Positions 42,391 through 51,138 of a DNA stretch of 64,000 nt are shown in pieces. The position numbers were made by a program, and so were the translations under genes. The notes beneath the pieces were generated by a model. The model was given only the letters and a program-made list of their open reading frames with translations. It was not told the DNA's origin and searched no databases. Origin of the DNA: a virus; the IMG/VR virus record IMGVR_UViG_3300033997_000092, positions 62,001 to 126,000 of that record; one strand, 5' to 3'. Positions within the stretch are counted from its first letter, which is position 1. Every line of letters starts with the position of its first letter.

Positions 42391-42906
42391 TTACGTCGGA
42401 CGCTTGTGTCCATTTTGGTGGTGATTACGATGTTGATTTTGTTGTTGGTTCTGCTGATTGGTAGTCTGGGCAGGAGCAGGTTCTTTGTTTTCAACCTTGG
42501 CTTCTTGTACAGGCTGTTCAACAGCAGGTGCAGCAGGTGCGACCTCTTTAACAGGTTCTTGCTGAGCAGGCTTAACTTCTTCCTGCACAGGGTGAGGATC
42601 GTAAGTGTCTTTACACACTGACAATTCACCAATCTTACCTTTGATGTAATCTTCAGTAAGATCAACGTGTGTGATATAACCACGTTTATTCCAGTCACGC
42701 ATAATGCCATCAGGGAACGGACCGTCGTAGCTAAAGGGCATCCCATTATTGGGATACCCAGGATTGAATTTACCACTACATTCAAACCGTTGTTTAGCTT
42801 TGACAGTTGCCGGACCCCAAATGCCATCACACTTGCCGTTGTAGTAGCCTAACAGAGCCAGAATTATCTGCTGGCGTTGCAAGACTTCAGGGCTAAATGA
42901 GTGCAT
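42391..42906 (-). CDS. Peptidoglycan-binding domain protein with Pro/Gln-rich tail, 171 aa
   Basis: Residues ~7-43 match the PG_binding_1 fold: VLQRQQIILALLGYYNGKCD then GIWGPATVKAKQRFE, with the typical L..LGYY.G..DG.WG..T..A...F pattern. The domain binds cell-wall peptidoglycan, usually on lysins or virion-associated hydrolases. Here no catalytic domain follows. A Cys- and Trp-containing stretch leads to a Pro/Glu/Val-rich linker (about 105-145) and a Gln/Asn/His-rich C-terminus. There is no signal peptide. It could be a lysis accessory, a virion adhesin, or a regulator of a separate lysin. It ends the operon at a strong terminator. Confidence 0.75.
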   Translation of the reverse strand: MHSFSPEVLQRQQIILALLGYYNGKCDGIWGPATVKAKQRFECSGKFNPGYPNNGMPFSYDGPFPDGIMRDWNKRGYITHVDLTEDYIKGKIGELSVCKDTYDPHPVQEEVKPAQQEPVKEVAPAAPAVEQPVQEAKVENKEPAPAQTTNQQNQQQNQHRNHHQNGHKRPT

Positions 42907-42918
42907 TTGGTTTCTCCG

Positions 42919-45900
42919 TTAACGAATTGAATCAAGCGCTTCAACTACAGACTCGACGTTCGTAATAACGTAGCCGGCTTTAGTCAGTTCACGCAGTTTG
43001 TCTTTGGCTTGGCGCTTGGTAGCAGCAAAGAACACTGTCATACCTGGATGCAACTGCCACTTAGCAGTAGTGCCAGGAATAGTGTTACCCAATACCTTAC
43101 GTACAACTGGGTTAGTTGCCAAATCAACTACTATACGCAGGCGGTCATGTAACACGACAGGATATGCCTTGAAGGATTTCTTGTCGGTTGCTTCTTGCTT
43201 GCGAGTACGGAAGAAGTTAGGCAGCTTGCTTTGTACTTCCAGAGCCTGTTTAGCATCGAAGCCCATACGACCTGAATCTTCAAACACGTCCATAACCTTT
43301 TCTATGCGTTTTTCCGTGTCAGGAGTGACTTGGAATTTAGCTTCGATAAAGTCGATGAACTTGTCGAAGTGACGGTAGTTCTTGAAGTCACAGTAAGCGA
43401 ACTCACCGTGTGGGATAAACCCAAACTTCTTGAGGTCTAACGAATCAGGATCGTTGTTGGTAGCATGAATACTAATGAAGCCGTTGTATACAGACGGATG
43501 TAACTTGAGTTTCATGTCTTTGGTAGGCACAGTTTTGGTTGCGCCTTTTTGTCCAGCAACAGGAACTACTTTATTCACAGCTACAGTACCATCTTTAACA
43601 GGTTTCACACGTTTTACTTTTTCGACTCCATCATTCACAGGCTTGCCTGCAACTTTATTGGACTTACGAATTGTCTTACGTTGTGAAGTACGTACAACTT
43701 GTTCGCCTGTCTCTTTGTTTGACTTGCGTTTGGTTGCACGGGCCTCGGCCATATCCGTGACTTCCTTCTCCTCACGTTCAGCGGACTTCTCGATACGTTT
43801 CTTGGACTTGTCATCCTTGTACGGATCTTCCGCAGTGAAGAAGCGGTCGTAATTTGACGGATTGGCTTTAGTAGCCACAAATACGTTGTCGATACGGTGA
43901 CGTAATTCTTCATCGTTGGCACGGTAACGTATCTTCACGTTGCTGATTGGGTCAACAGGATCAGGAACACGCTCACCATCAATAGTGACGTAGTTGATAG
44001 TGTAACCTGTAACGACACCTGTACCAAAGCCTGTACGCACAGGAAGCAAGTTCATCAACTCGTCCATACGCTCTACAAAGCCTTTAGTGTTTTTAACCCA
44101 TTCACGGAAACGCACAAGACCCCAACCATCAGGATCAGGAATACGTTGGTTAGGCATAATCGGGAACTGTTCCATGCGTTTGAAGTCACTTGGAATAGCT
44201 GGTACGTTCAGATCAATCATCTGCGCTACCGTAGTACGGCGCATTTCAGTGAATTCCTGACGTTCGATAGTTGCCAATGTAGCCTTCGCTTGGAAGTAAT
44301 CCATGAAGTCGCCCATTGTGTTTAAGTCACGCAGAGTTTCCAAGCTCATTGGGATACGATCAAGTACAATGCCGTTAATAGGCTCGTAGCGTGGATTACC
44401 CTTTTCATCGAACTTGGTCTTGTCTACTGTCTTCCACATCAGACGCGCAACTTTCGCTACTTCAGTTGTGTTGTTTGTCATCAGCCAATCGTTGTAGATT
44501 ACTTCACGTGCCATGTCACCAGGCTTGCCGTTTTCTACCTTAGCTGCTTTAGGATCTGGACGGAAAATACGTGCACCAGATTGCTCTAAGTCACCAGGAG
44601 ACCACGGAGTATCACTACGAATAATACGGCTACCCATCTGCAGGTTGTGACCTTCAGCGATTGCCTGTTCGTTGGCGACAAGAATATCCACATTCGGATC
44701 GTTAGCGAAGTCATCTAAATTCTGCCACTTGTTCTCACCGTAACGACCTACTTCACCGTGGAAGCGGCGAGCGCGGGCTTTGTACTTCGGAGGCAAGTGT
44801 TCAAAGATTGCATCCACACAACGAGTGTAACGGCAGAAAACGATAACTTTGCCGCGCATTTCAGGCTTCCAGTTCTCAGTATCTTTATCTGGAGATACAT
44901 CAGAAGGAGGAGTTTCCTTACGTGCAAGTTGTGCAGTTTCATCGGCAGCTATCGGTAGAGGACGACGCATGTAGTAAGCACCGTTATACCGTACAACATC
45001 GTACTCACGGGCAATCATACCGCGTTCCCAATCCACAACAGCACCAGGAGCAATGTTTGTTCCAGCAGTGTACTTACCAACAGTAAAATGTGTATCAAGA
45101 CGCTCAATCACTTTGCCGATCTTAGCAGGCATGAAGTCAAACTTCTTAATGCCGGCAGCGTCAGCAGCAATCCGGAATGCAGATTCACCCCAAGGGTCAG
45201 TAACAAGTTGTTCTACTGCTTGTAAGTAGGTTTGCAGACCAATAGAACCCAATGATGCAAGTTCATCATTGTCATCCATGTCAAGGTCACCGCCACCTTC
45301 TTCACCATCAGAAGTTTCGTCATCAGTTTCATCATCACCATCTTCAGAAGAAGTCTTACGCTTGTTCTTAACAGCGTTTTCCAAGTCTTCCAATGTCTGC
45401 TTTAACAGAGCTTGGTAAACTTCGCTATGAAGCAAGTTACCTGCGTGACCACCTTCATCCAAATCAAAATCAATAAAGATGTCGATTGGATTAGGCAACA
45501 TGAATGCCCACTCTTTACGCTTCAGAGTAATAACCGCAGCATATTTGGACAGCTTACTACGAACCACAAGTGGACCGTCTTCGGCTTTCATATCGATGCC
45601 TGATGTCTTCGGTGTTTTGTAGATATACGATGTCAACAGTGCGGATTGGCCAACAACGTCAGTTAATACGTCATGTACCAATGTACCTGTTGCCAGACGT
45701 GCAAACTGAATGCCGTCCATCGTAAAGACTTCTTTGACTGCTTTGTGTACAACTGATACGTGGTTGGACTCTGGGTCAAACTTCTTAGCTTTGTGCGATT
45801 CGTCCATCAAAACATAGTTCGGGTTGAACTGTTTGATAAACTCTACACCGCCAAGTGCTTTAACACGACGAGGTCCGTACATTACACTGTAAGGTTTCGA

Positions 45901-48705
45901 CTTCAGGAAGTTTATACCAACAGCAAGGAATGTGTTACGTGGTGCATTCTTGATCAGGTCTGTCAGACGTTCAGGACCCCATTCTTCAAAGGTCACTGTG
46001 GTAATAGGAATTACGTTCCAATTACCGTTAGTCAACATAGCAGTATCTTCTGCCCAGTTTTTACACAGCTTGTCAGGAGCAACTACAACAGCAAACAGGC
46101 GTTGACCCATTGCATGTAATTCTTCCGAACAGGCTAAGATGTCAAGAATACCTGTCGCTGTTTTACCGCCACCAGGATGTACGTCAAGGATAGCGTACTT
46201 AGGACGACGGCGCAGTGATTTGTGAGCTTTGACTTGGTGAGGGAACACTTTAGCGCCTGACACGATACCAGGAGCAACAATGTTATCCACATCAATAGAT
46301 TCGTCAGGCATATTGCTTTCGTAAATCTGCTCAGCACGGCTAAAATATTCCAAGTAATTCGGAATGTATTTGCTAAACATTACTGCCAACGGCATGACGT
46401 CCTGTGACAGTGAACTGAACGAAGGCAACAAGTTGTTTTCCACATCAGCAGCAGAACGCTTAGGGAAGAACAGGCTCTTTGTATCGACAGTCAAGATAGC
46501 CGCGCACATATTACGGAACAGACGACCACCGAAGTAGTTGTACACGTTACCGAAGTCTGCCATACGCGATGTCTTATCATTGATATACAGGTAAGCTGGG
46601 TGATCTTGTACCTCAGCGCCAGCATTATCAGCACCGACGTTTTCAGCTACTACACGGAACAAGTTTGAACCGCGATGACCTGTAGCATCAGACAAAGCAG
46701 CAAGCAAGGCACCCATAACAACGTGGCCTTCATGCAAACCGCCATCGAAGCCGCCAATCAGACCAGGAAGCAAAGCCATCTGTTCATCGAACATTGTACG
46801 GTAGATGCCGACATCAAGAGGACCAAGCAACGAGCCTGATTCGTTCTCTTGTTTTTGTTGCTCAAGTGTCTGACCAACCAACTCACCAAGTGAAGGCAAT
46901 TTGCCTTTACGTGCATAGTAGGCATATGTGTCGAACAGTTTTAAGAAGCGACGACCGGCGATCATGCTTACTGGAGCAAAACGTGCTGTTCCTGTAGGCA
47001 GTATCATATCAAGCACACGGCCTATCAGCGACTCGGATGATATTTCATCACGGCCATCCATACCACTTTCGTGCATGAATTGTTTGATTGTCTTCTGTTG
47101 GCTGCGCTCGCCTTCTTCTTTGAAGTCAAAGCCTAAAGCATCTGCGATAATCAAATCGTCAGGAGGCGTTGCACCTAACAAGTCATCGAAGGCAACGGAT
47201 GTACCACTACACGACAGGATAGTGTTGTAGTCCCAGCTGAATGATAACAAGGCACCAGAGTAGGCAGCAACTTCATCTTTGAACAGCTTGACATCAGAGT
47301 CAACTGTCAGGTTTTCGTTGTGCATGATCAGGTACTTACTGTTCAGCGTGTCGGTGTCCAACAGCGGAGCATCGGCTTCGTAGATTTTACGCAATAAGGC
47401 ATCGACAGCGTTTTCGTAATCCTTAGCAACGTCCAAGTTCTCAGACTCAGGACCTGTAGGCATGTAGATAATACGGCCTTTAGGATCTACAGTCAAGCCA
47501 GCATCATTGACACGGCCTTCATCAACGTGCATACCTGAATCCAAGCGGGCACGCTTTAAAGCTGCTACTTTGTGTGTAGGGATAACGAAGCGAGGCATAC
47601 GTGCGTAGTTACCACGACCTTTCTTCTCAGACCCACGCAAGCCTTTAGGACGAACGTAGATACGGGCCCACTGACGAATCATCGTGTCGATGCAGTAATG
47701 GATCAGTTCCAGTTGTTCGCTTTGGCAGATGTACTGACAAACTTCTTTGCGGAAGTTAAGAGCGAATGAGAACGATACTGATGTACCTAAGTACAGGCCT
47801 TCAGGACTGATCAATTCTTCATTGTTTGGCTTATCAGCATTCGGATTGTCTTTCTTGGCTACCAAGTAACGGCGCCATGCAGCGTAAAGATCCTGCATAG
47901 GTTCGATGCAGATCAACACGCTATAGAATTCACCGATAACACTTACGTTATTTGGAAGATTCTTGAAGCCAAGATCGATATTAAGACCTGACTCGGTCTT
48001 AAATATGGTATTCAGTTCTTCAAAATTGAACAACAGAGGTAACTGAACAAACTGACGCTTGTGGGCAGTTTTGTAGGATATTTTGTTGTCCAGCAATTTA
48101 GACATAACGGCACGTACAGCTTTCATCAAACGAAGCGATAAAGGTGTCTGGTAATTAGACATAGCCTCTTCTTCATATAATGAGTTTGTACGATCAATAA
48201 CGATTGAAGCATTGCGGATTGGACGGATGCTTGCACCGCCAGCATGGGGCAGGCCACAGAACATCACATCATAACCGCCTTTGTAGCGAGTAGATGGTTT
48301 AATAACGTGTTCGGTACCTGCACACATGGCACCCATAGCGTTATCTAAAATCGTCTGGACATCATTACCCAGTGCAACAGACTCTTGAATCTGTTTGAAG
48401 ATTGATTTGATTTCTGCCTGTTGTGCGTCTTCAGGCATATCTTCCAGACGAGCGCCCCGGTCCAACAGTATGCGAGTAAGGCTCAACATAGCATTTACAG
48501 GACCCGACAGCATCATTATGTTTTGGATTACCTGCTTGAGACCGTTAGCGCCGCCTACGCCCTGCTTGCTTGTAGTTGGAAATACAGAAGTTTGGTACGC
48601 ATCGTGGATCTCTTTTTTCAAAGAGATAGGAGCAATACGACTCGTCATAAAATTTTCTGTATCTTCAACCACAGATGACGCAGAATATAATTGTGGTGTT
48701 TTCAT
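42919..48705 (-). CDS. Giant SNF2-type superfamily 2 helicase protein, 1928 aa
   Basis: About residues 830-1400 form a two-lobed SF2 ATPase: FPHQVKAHKSL, Walker A HPGGGKTAT (about 842-850), motif II MDESHKAKK (about 970), then ATGTLVHDVLTD (motif III), VIVFCRYTRCVDAI (motif IV), NEQAIAEGHNLQ (motif V) and GARIFRPDP (motif VI). The first ~830 residues are a large unrecognised domain with no methyltransferase or nuclease motif seen, and the last ~400 include a Lys/Arg/Glu-rich stretch. A long acidic insert (DGDDETDDETSDGEEGG) splits the ATPase lobes. Very large helicase-containing proteins in other phages can be virion-carried (for example DarB of P1), so packaging is possible, but replication or transcription roles are equally plausible. 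Confidence 0.88.
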   Translation of the reverse strand: MKTPQLYSASSVVEDTENFMTSRIAPISLKKEIHDAYQTSVFPTTSKQGVGGANGLKQVIQNIMMLSGPVNAMLSLTRILLDRGARLEDMPEDAQQAEIKSIFKQIQESVALGNDVQTILDNAMGAMCAGTEHVIKPSTRYKGGYDVMFCGLPHAGGASIRPIRNASIVIDRTNSLYEEEAMSNYQTPLSLRLMKAVRAVMSKLLDNKISYKTAHKRQFVQLPLLFNFEELNTIFKTESGLNIDLGFKNLPNNVSVIGEFYSVLICIEPMQDLYAAWRRYLVAKKDNPNADKPNNEELISPEGLYLGTSVSFSFALNFRKEVCQYICQSEQLELIHYCIDTMIRQWARIYVRPKGLRGSEKKGRGNYARMPRFVIPTHKVAALKRARLDSGMHVDEGRVNDAGLTVDPKGRIIYMPTGPESENLDVAKDYENAVDALLRKIYEADAPLLDTDTLNSKYLIMHNENLTVDSDVKLFKDEVAAYSGALLSFSWDYNTILSCSGTSVAFDDLLGATPPDDLIIADALGFDFKEEGERSQQKTIKQFMHESGMDGRDEISSESLIGRVLDMILPTGTARFAPVSMIAGRRFLKLFDTYAYYARKGKLPSLGELVGQTLEQQKQENESGSLLGPLDVGIYRTMFDEQMALLPGLIGGFDGGLHEGHVVMGALLAALSDATGHRGSNLFRVVAENVGADNAGAEVQDHPAYLYINDKTSRMADFGNVYNYFGGRLFRNMCAAILTVDTKSLFFPKRSAADVENNLLPSFSSLSQDVMPLAVMFSKYIPNYLEYFSRAEQIYESNMPDESIDVDNIVAPGIVSGAKVFPHQVKAHKSLRRRPKYAILDVHPGGGKTATGILDILACSEELHAMGQRLFAVVVAPDKLCKNWAEDTAMLTNGNWNVIPITTVTFEEWGPERLTDLIKNAPRNTFLAVGINFLKSKPYSVMYGPRRVKALGGVEFIKQFNPNYVLMDESHKAKKFDPESNHVSVVHKAVKEVFTMDGIQFARLATGTLVHDVLTDVVGQSALLTSYIYKTPKTSGIDMKAEDGPLVVRSKLSKYAAVITLKRKEWAFMLPNPIDIFIDFDLDEGGHAGNLLHSEVYQALLKQTLEDLENAVKNKRKTSSEDGDDETDDETSDGEEGGGDLDMDDNDELASLGSIGLQTYLQAVEQLVTDPWGESAFRIAADAAGIKKFDFMPAKIGKVIERLDTHFTVGKYTAGTNIAPGAVVDWERGMIAREYDVVRYNGAYYMRRPLPIAADETAQLARKETPPSDVSPDKDTENWKPEMRGKVIVFCRYTRCVDAIFEHLPPKYKARARRFHGEVGRYGENKWQNLDDFANDPNVDILVANEQAIAEGHNLQMGSRIIRSDTPWSPGDLEQSGARIFRPDPKAAKVENGKPGDMAREVIYNDWLMTNNTTEVAKVARLMWKTVDKTKFDEKGNPRYEPINGIVLDRIPMSLETLRDLNTMGDFMDYFQAKATLATIERQEFTEMRRTTVAQMIDLNVPAIPSDFKRMEQFPIMPNQRIPDPDGWGLVRFREWVKNTKGFVERMDELMNLLPVRTGFGTGVVTGYTINYVTIDGERVPDPVDPISNVKIRYRANDEELRHRIDNVFVATKANPSNYDRFFTAEDPYKDDKSKKRIEKSAEREEKEVTDMAEARATKRKSNKETGEQVVRTSQRKTIRKSNKVAGKPVNDGVEKVKRVKPVKDGTVAVNKVVPVAGQKGATKTVPTKDMKLKLHPSVYNGFISIHATNNDPDSLDLKKFGFIPHGEFAYCDFKNYRHFDKFIDFIEAKFQVTPDTEKRIEKVMDVFEDSGRMGFDAKQALEVQSKLPNFFRTRKQEATDKKSFKAYPVVLHDRLRIVVDLATNPVVRKVLGNTIPGTTAKWQLHPGMTVFFAATKRQAKDKLRELTKAGYVITNVESVVEALDSIR

Positions 48706-48715
48706 TTGCTTCCCT

Positions 48716-49231
48716 TTACATATAATGCTGAGACCAGAGTGGAATAGGCGTCAATTCATTGGACGTAGCCCAATCGATAAGATGGCGTCCATAGATACGG
48801 CGCTTCTGGACAGAGTACGTTGACCAACGATCACTGTCTCCGTAGAAAGACAAGACTGTCGCACTATCCATCTTATCTAATGTATTTACAATTTCCTCGC
48901 GGATACGGTTTTCAGCATCAGCTTCAGATATTGTAACCATAGGGTCAGCAGGCACATCCACTTCAGAATTGCCTCTGTCTAATAGTTCAGCAATAACCTC
49001 TACTAAGCTATCTACAGTAGTTAGGTCTTCATACGACCTGCCTAAACGGACAGGCGAAACACCGTGCTTAACAAGAGCAGCAACAATGTCCTGAGACTCA
49101 CTGCTTTCACTTACCATGCTGGGACTGTCGAGTGCCTGACGTGCCAGCATTCCAGCAAGTCCAGGTTTCTCAGACAGAGTTTGCAAAGCAGAGACAGGAG
49201 CCGTACCTAATGTAATGGTCGTCTTCTTCAT
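48716..49231 (-). CDS. Hypothetical protein with VSES and ISEA protease-like sites, 171 aa
   Basis: No family recognised. The N-terminal ~40 residues end in SMVSESSES (VSES encoded at 49103-49114), the same MVSES core as in the 443-aa protein and similar to the shared leader. A second possible site is VTISEADAE near residue 102. Cleavage would give a ~65-residue central fragment and a C-terminal domain ending in WATSNELTPIPLWSQHYM. The match suggests it is processed by the same protease and therefore assembled in the head. It immediately precedes the giant helicase gene. Confidence 0.75.
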   Translation of the reverse strand: MKKTTITLGTAPVSALQTLSEKPGLAGMLARQALDSPSMVSESSESQDIVAALVKHGVSPVRLGRSYEDLTTVDSLVEVIAELLDRGNSEVDVPADPMVTISEADAENRIREEIVNTLDKMDSATVLSFYGDSDRWSTYSVQKRRIYGRHLIDWATSNELTPIPLWSQHYM

Positions 49232-49232
49232 G

Positions 49233-49973
49233 CTACACTCCGAATTTAATGTTCTTCAACATTTTGATAATACGCAATTCCATAACCCGCTTAGGTTCAT
49301 TGCCTTGTGTGAGGATGAACGGCAGGTCGAATTCAAGACGCAATGCAAGCACATTTTTATCGTAACGATATAAGAAGAACTTGATGCCTGATATTGTCGT
49401 GAAGTATGTCCAATTGTATATAGGCAACGTAGTTAGGTTTTTCGCTGCTACTTTAAAATTAGATGTTTTCAGCTTAGATGGGTCCAACTTTGAATAATGT
49501 TTAATCGCAGATAAGGCCTGATCTAAATTGCCGTTGACCGTAAGCATCTGTACCACAGTCACGTTTGGATAAATGTGACTATTTAAAAACTTATTGTAAC
49601 CTGATGTGACGCGGACAAATCGGTTGCCAAACAATAGCTTATTGAAAAGCATTTTCTTCAATGTAGGACCAAGCAACTTAGGGAAGGTAGTTGCAAAGTA
49701 TTTCAGAAGTAAGATAGAGAATTCTTCAGGCCTGTATGGAGGCAATGAGGAAGTCGGATTGGACTTCAACGTATGCAGGTGACTTATAAATAAGGCAGCA
49801 GTTACTACTTGTGCCTGCATAGGATCCTTGTACACGGATTTAATCGATTTAGCTACAAGGGTTTTTATAAATGCGTCCCATAGTGGGTAATACTCAGGCT
49901 TGACGATAGTTGGCATACCAAGTTTATCAAGTTTGAGTATCTTTTTGAATTTCTTGTAGATTGGATTATTCAT
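49233..49973 (-). CDS. Hypothetical protein, 246 aa
   Basis: The ATG at 49973 follows GGAGAAAAC and overlaps the HNH gene by 8 bases; a start six codons earlier has no such site. The protein is Lys/Leu/Phe-rich and alpha/beta, with no recognised domain (MNNPIYKKFKKILKLDK at the start). It lies between an HNH nuclease and a putative head protein. Confidence 0.72.
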   Translation of the reverse strand: MNNPIYKKFKKILKLDKLGMPTIVKPEYYPLWDAFIKTLVAKSIKSVYKDPMQAQVVTAALFISHLHTLKSNPTSSLPPYRPEEFSILLLKYFATTFPKLLGPTLKKMLFNKLLFGNRFVRVTSGYNKFLNSHIYPNVTVVQMLTVNGNLDQALSAIKHYSKLDPSKLKTSNFKVAAKNLTTLPIYNWTYFTTISGIKFFLYRYDKNVLALRLEFDLPFILTQGNEPKRVMELRIIKMLKNIKFGV

Positions 49974-50373
49974 GTTTTCTCCATGAGTCACCCCAACCAG
50001 ACTTACTGGATGAAGAAGCGTTTCCTTTCATCGAGCGTAGACCTGCTGCACCACGTTGATGCACTTTGCCTATTACCTTTGAATGGCAATCCGAACAAAG
50101 CGTTGTCAAATTGCTTAGGATATTTTTACCTCCCTTAGCAATCGCTATTATGTGGTGTACAGTCAAAACTACATCTGTTGGGTTGGACGGATGGTTGTGG
50201 TTACCGCATTTCTGACAACAATAGTTATCTCGTTTAAGTACAATTGGACGTAATCTGGCGAATTCGTCTCCACGCAGATCATTGTCCTTTTTATTTATAG
50301 TGCCACGTAATCTCTGTTGGGTAGATGGTCTGCCACCGAACTTGTTTTTCTTTCCCAGCTTAGCGAGTCCCAT
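49966..50373 (-). CDS. HNH endonuclease, 135 aa
   Basis: The HNH core is clear: CCQKCG (Cys53, Cys56) for zinc, TVHHIIAIAKGG (His73, His74) for metal and catalysis, NILSNLTTLC (Asn88) and CSDCHSK (Cys93, Cys96, His97). A basic N-terminus (about 1-30) could bind DNA. HNH enzymes nick or cut double-stranded DNA. In phages they act as homing endonucleases or with the terminase in packaging. The start is 3 bases after the stop of the 236-aa gene, and its end overlaps the next gene, so it is integrated in the operon rather than inserted. Packaging is one reading; no terminase is in the window to support it. Confidence 0.88.
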   Translation of the reverse strand: MGLAKLGKKNKFGGRPSTQQRLRGTINKKDNDLRGDEFARLRPIVLKRDNYCCQKCGNHNHPSNPTDVVLTVHHIIAIAKGGKNILSNLTTLCSDCHSKVIGKVHQRGAAGLRSMKGNASSSSKSGWGDSWRKHE

Positions 50374-50376
50374 ACG

Positions 50377-51087
50377 TTACCCCACAAGAATCATGCGTGT
50401 GTTTTCAAGGCTAGTTTTGTAAGCCAAGTCAGCTTCTATACCAGCAGTTGAACCTTGAGACCTGATATATCGCTCTAATGAATCCGCGACTTCAGGTGTG
50501 AATGTTTTACGTGAGTGGTCGATTACACCACGAACCAAGTTCATAAGTATCTGAGCAAAAGTCATACTCAATGGACGAAGTACGTTTATATCAATTTGGT
50601 CGATATACTCACCCACATCCTGCAATGCCTTCATATCAGCAATTACTTCCCGCAAGGATTCGTATGTCTTGAGTAAAGGGTAGATGTCTTTACTTGAATG
50701 CGAATCACGGTACTTCTTCATGGCCTCACGGGATATGTACACAAGGCTATCGAACATAGCTGTGTATTCATCGATGTGTTCGCGGTTCTTATCAAATGCG
50801 GAATCTTGCAAGCGTTCGATTTGGGCACGACCAGCTTGAATCAATTGCTGTGCTTGTACATCCATATTATCCCGTGTTACTTTAGCAGGCAATGTGTCTG
50901 TTTTCTTTTTCTTTTTCTTAACGACTTTTCTAACTGGAGGACTGTCTTTCACTGCTTTAGATTTCTTTGCAGGTTCAACGGTCTTTGCTTTAGGCTTAAC
51001 TGTTTTTGTGTCAGGTGTAGGCGCTGACTTTAGTTTTTTCTTAGCAGGCTTCTTTTTTGTGAAGTCCGATATTTCTCTTGCTGCCAT
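50377..51087 (-). CDS. Hypothetical protein with Lys-rich N-terminus, 236 aa
   Basis: The first ~65 residues are Lys/Pro/Val-rich (KPKAKTVEPAKKSKAVKD; KKVKKKKKKT-type run) and probably disordered and nucleic-acid binding. Residues ~75-236 are helical (AGRAQIERLQDSAFDKNREH; LLKTYESLREVIADMKAL). No family is recognised. The place next to an HNH nuclease suggests a DNA-handling role. Its ATG is 17 bases after a terminator hairpin, leaving no room for a separate promoter, so expression must come from read-through. Confidence 0.72.
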   Translation of the reverse strand: MAAREISDFTKKKPAKKKLKSAPTPDTKTVKPKAKTVEPAKKSKAVKDSPPVRKVVKKKKKKTDTLPAKVTRDNMDVQAQQLIQAGRAQIERLQDSAFDKNREHIDEYTAMFDSLVYISREAMKKYRDSHSSKDIYPLLKTYESLREVIADMKALQDVGEYIDQIDINVLRPLSMTFAQILMNLVRGVIDHSRKTFTPEVADSLERYIRSQGSTAGIEADLAYKTSLENTRMILVG

Positions 51088-51104
51088 AAAAACCCCTGGA
51101 AATG

Positions 51105-51130
51105 AAAAAGGGAGACCCTTAGGCCTCCCT
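51105..51130 (-). terminator. Terminator-like hairpin between 271-aa and 236-aa genes
   Basis: AGGGAG / CTCCCT (51130-51125 with 51114-51109) around a 10-base loop, followed by TTTTCATTTCC on the minus strand. It starts 9 bases after the 271-aa gene stop and ends 17 bases before the next ATG. Confidence 0.75.
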
Positions 51131-51138
51131 CGTTGGTT

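Noticed and set aside
42315-42830. 171-aa minus-strand frame overlapping the peptidoglycan-binding gene
   Set aside because: It is the alternative frame of the real 171-aa gene and runs through the terminator and polymerase promoter.
48880-48892. Another promoter copy (GTAAATAC core)
   Set aside because: It lies within the coding sequence of the 171-aa gene, with no start codon at the proper distance.
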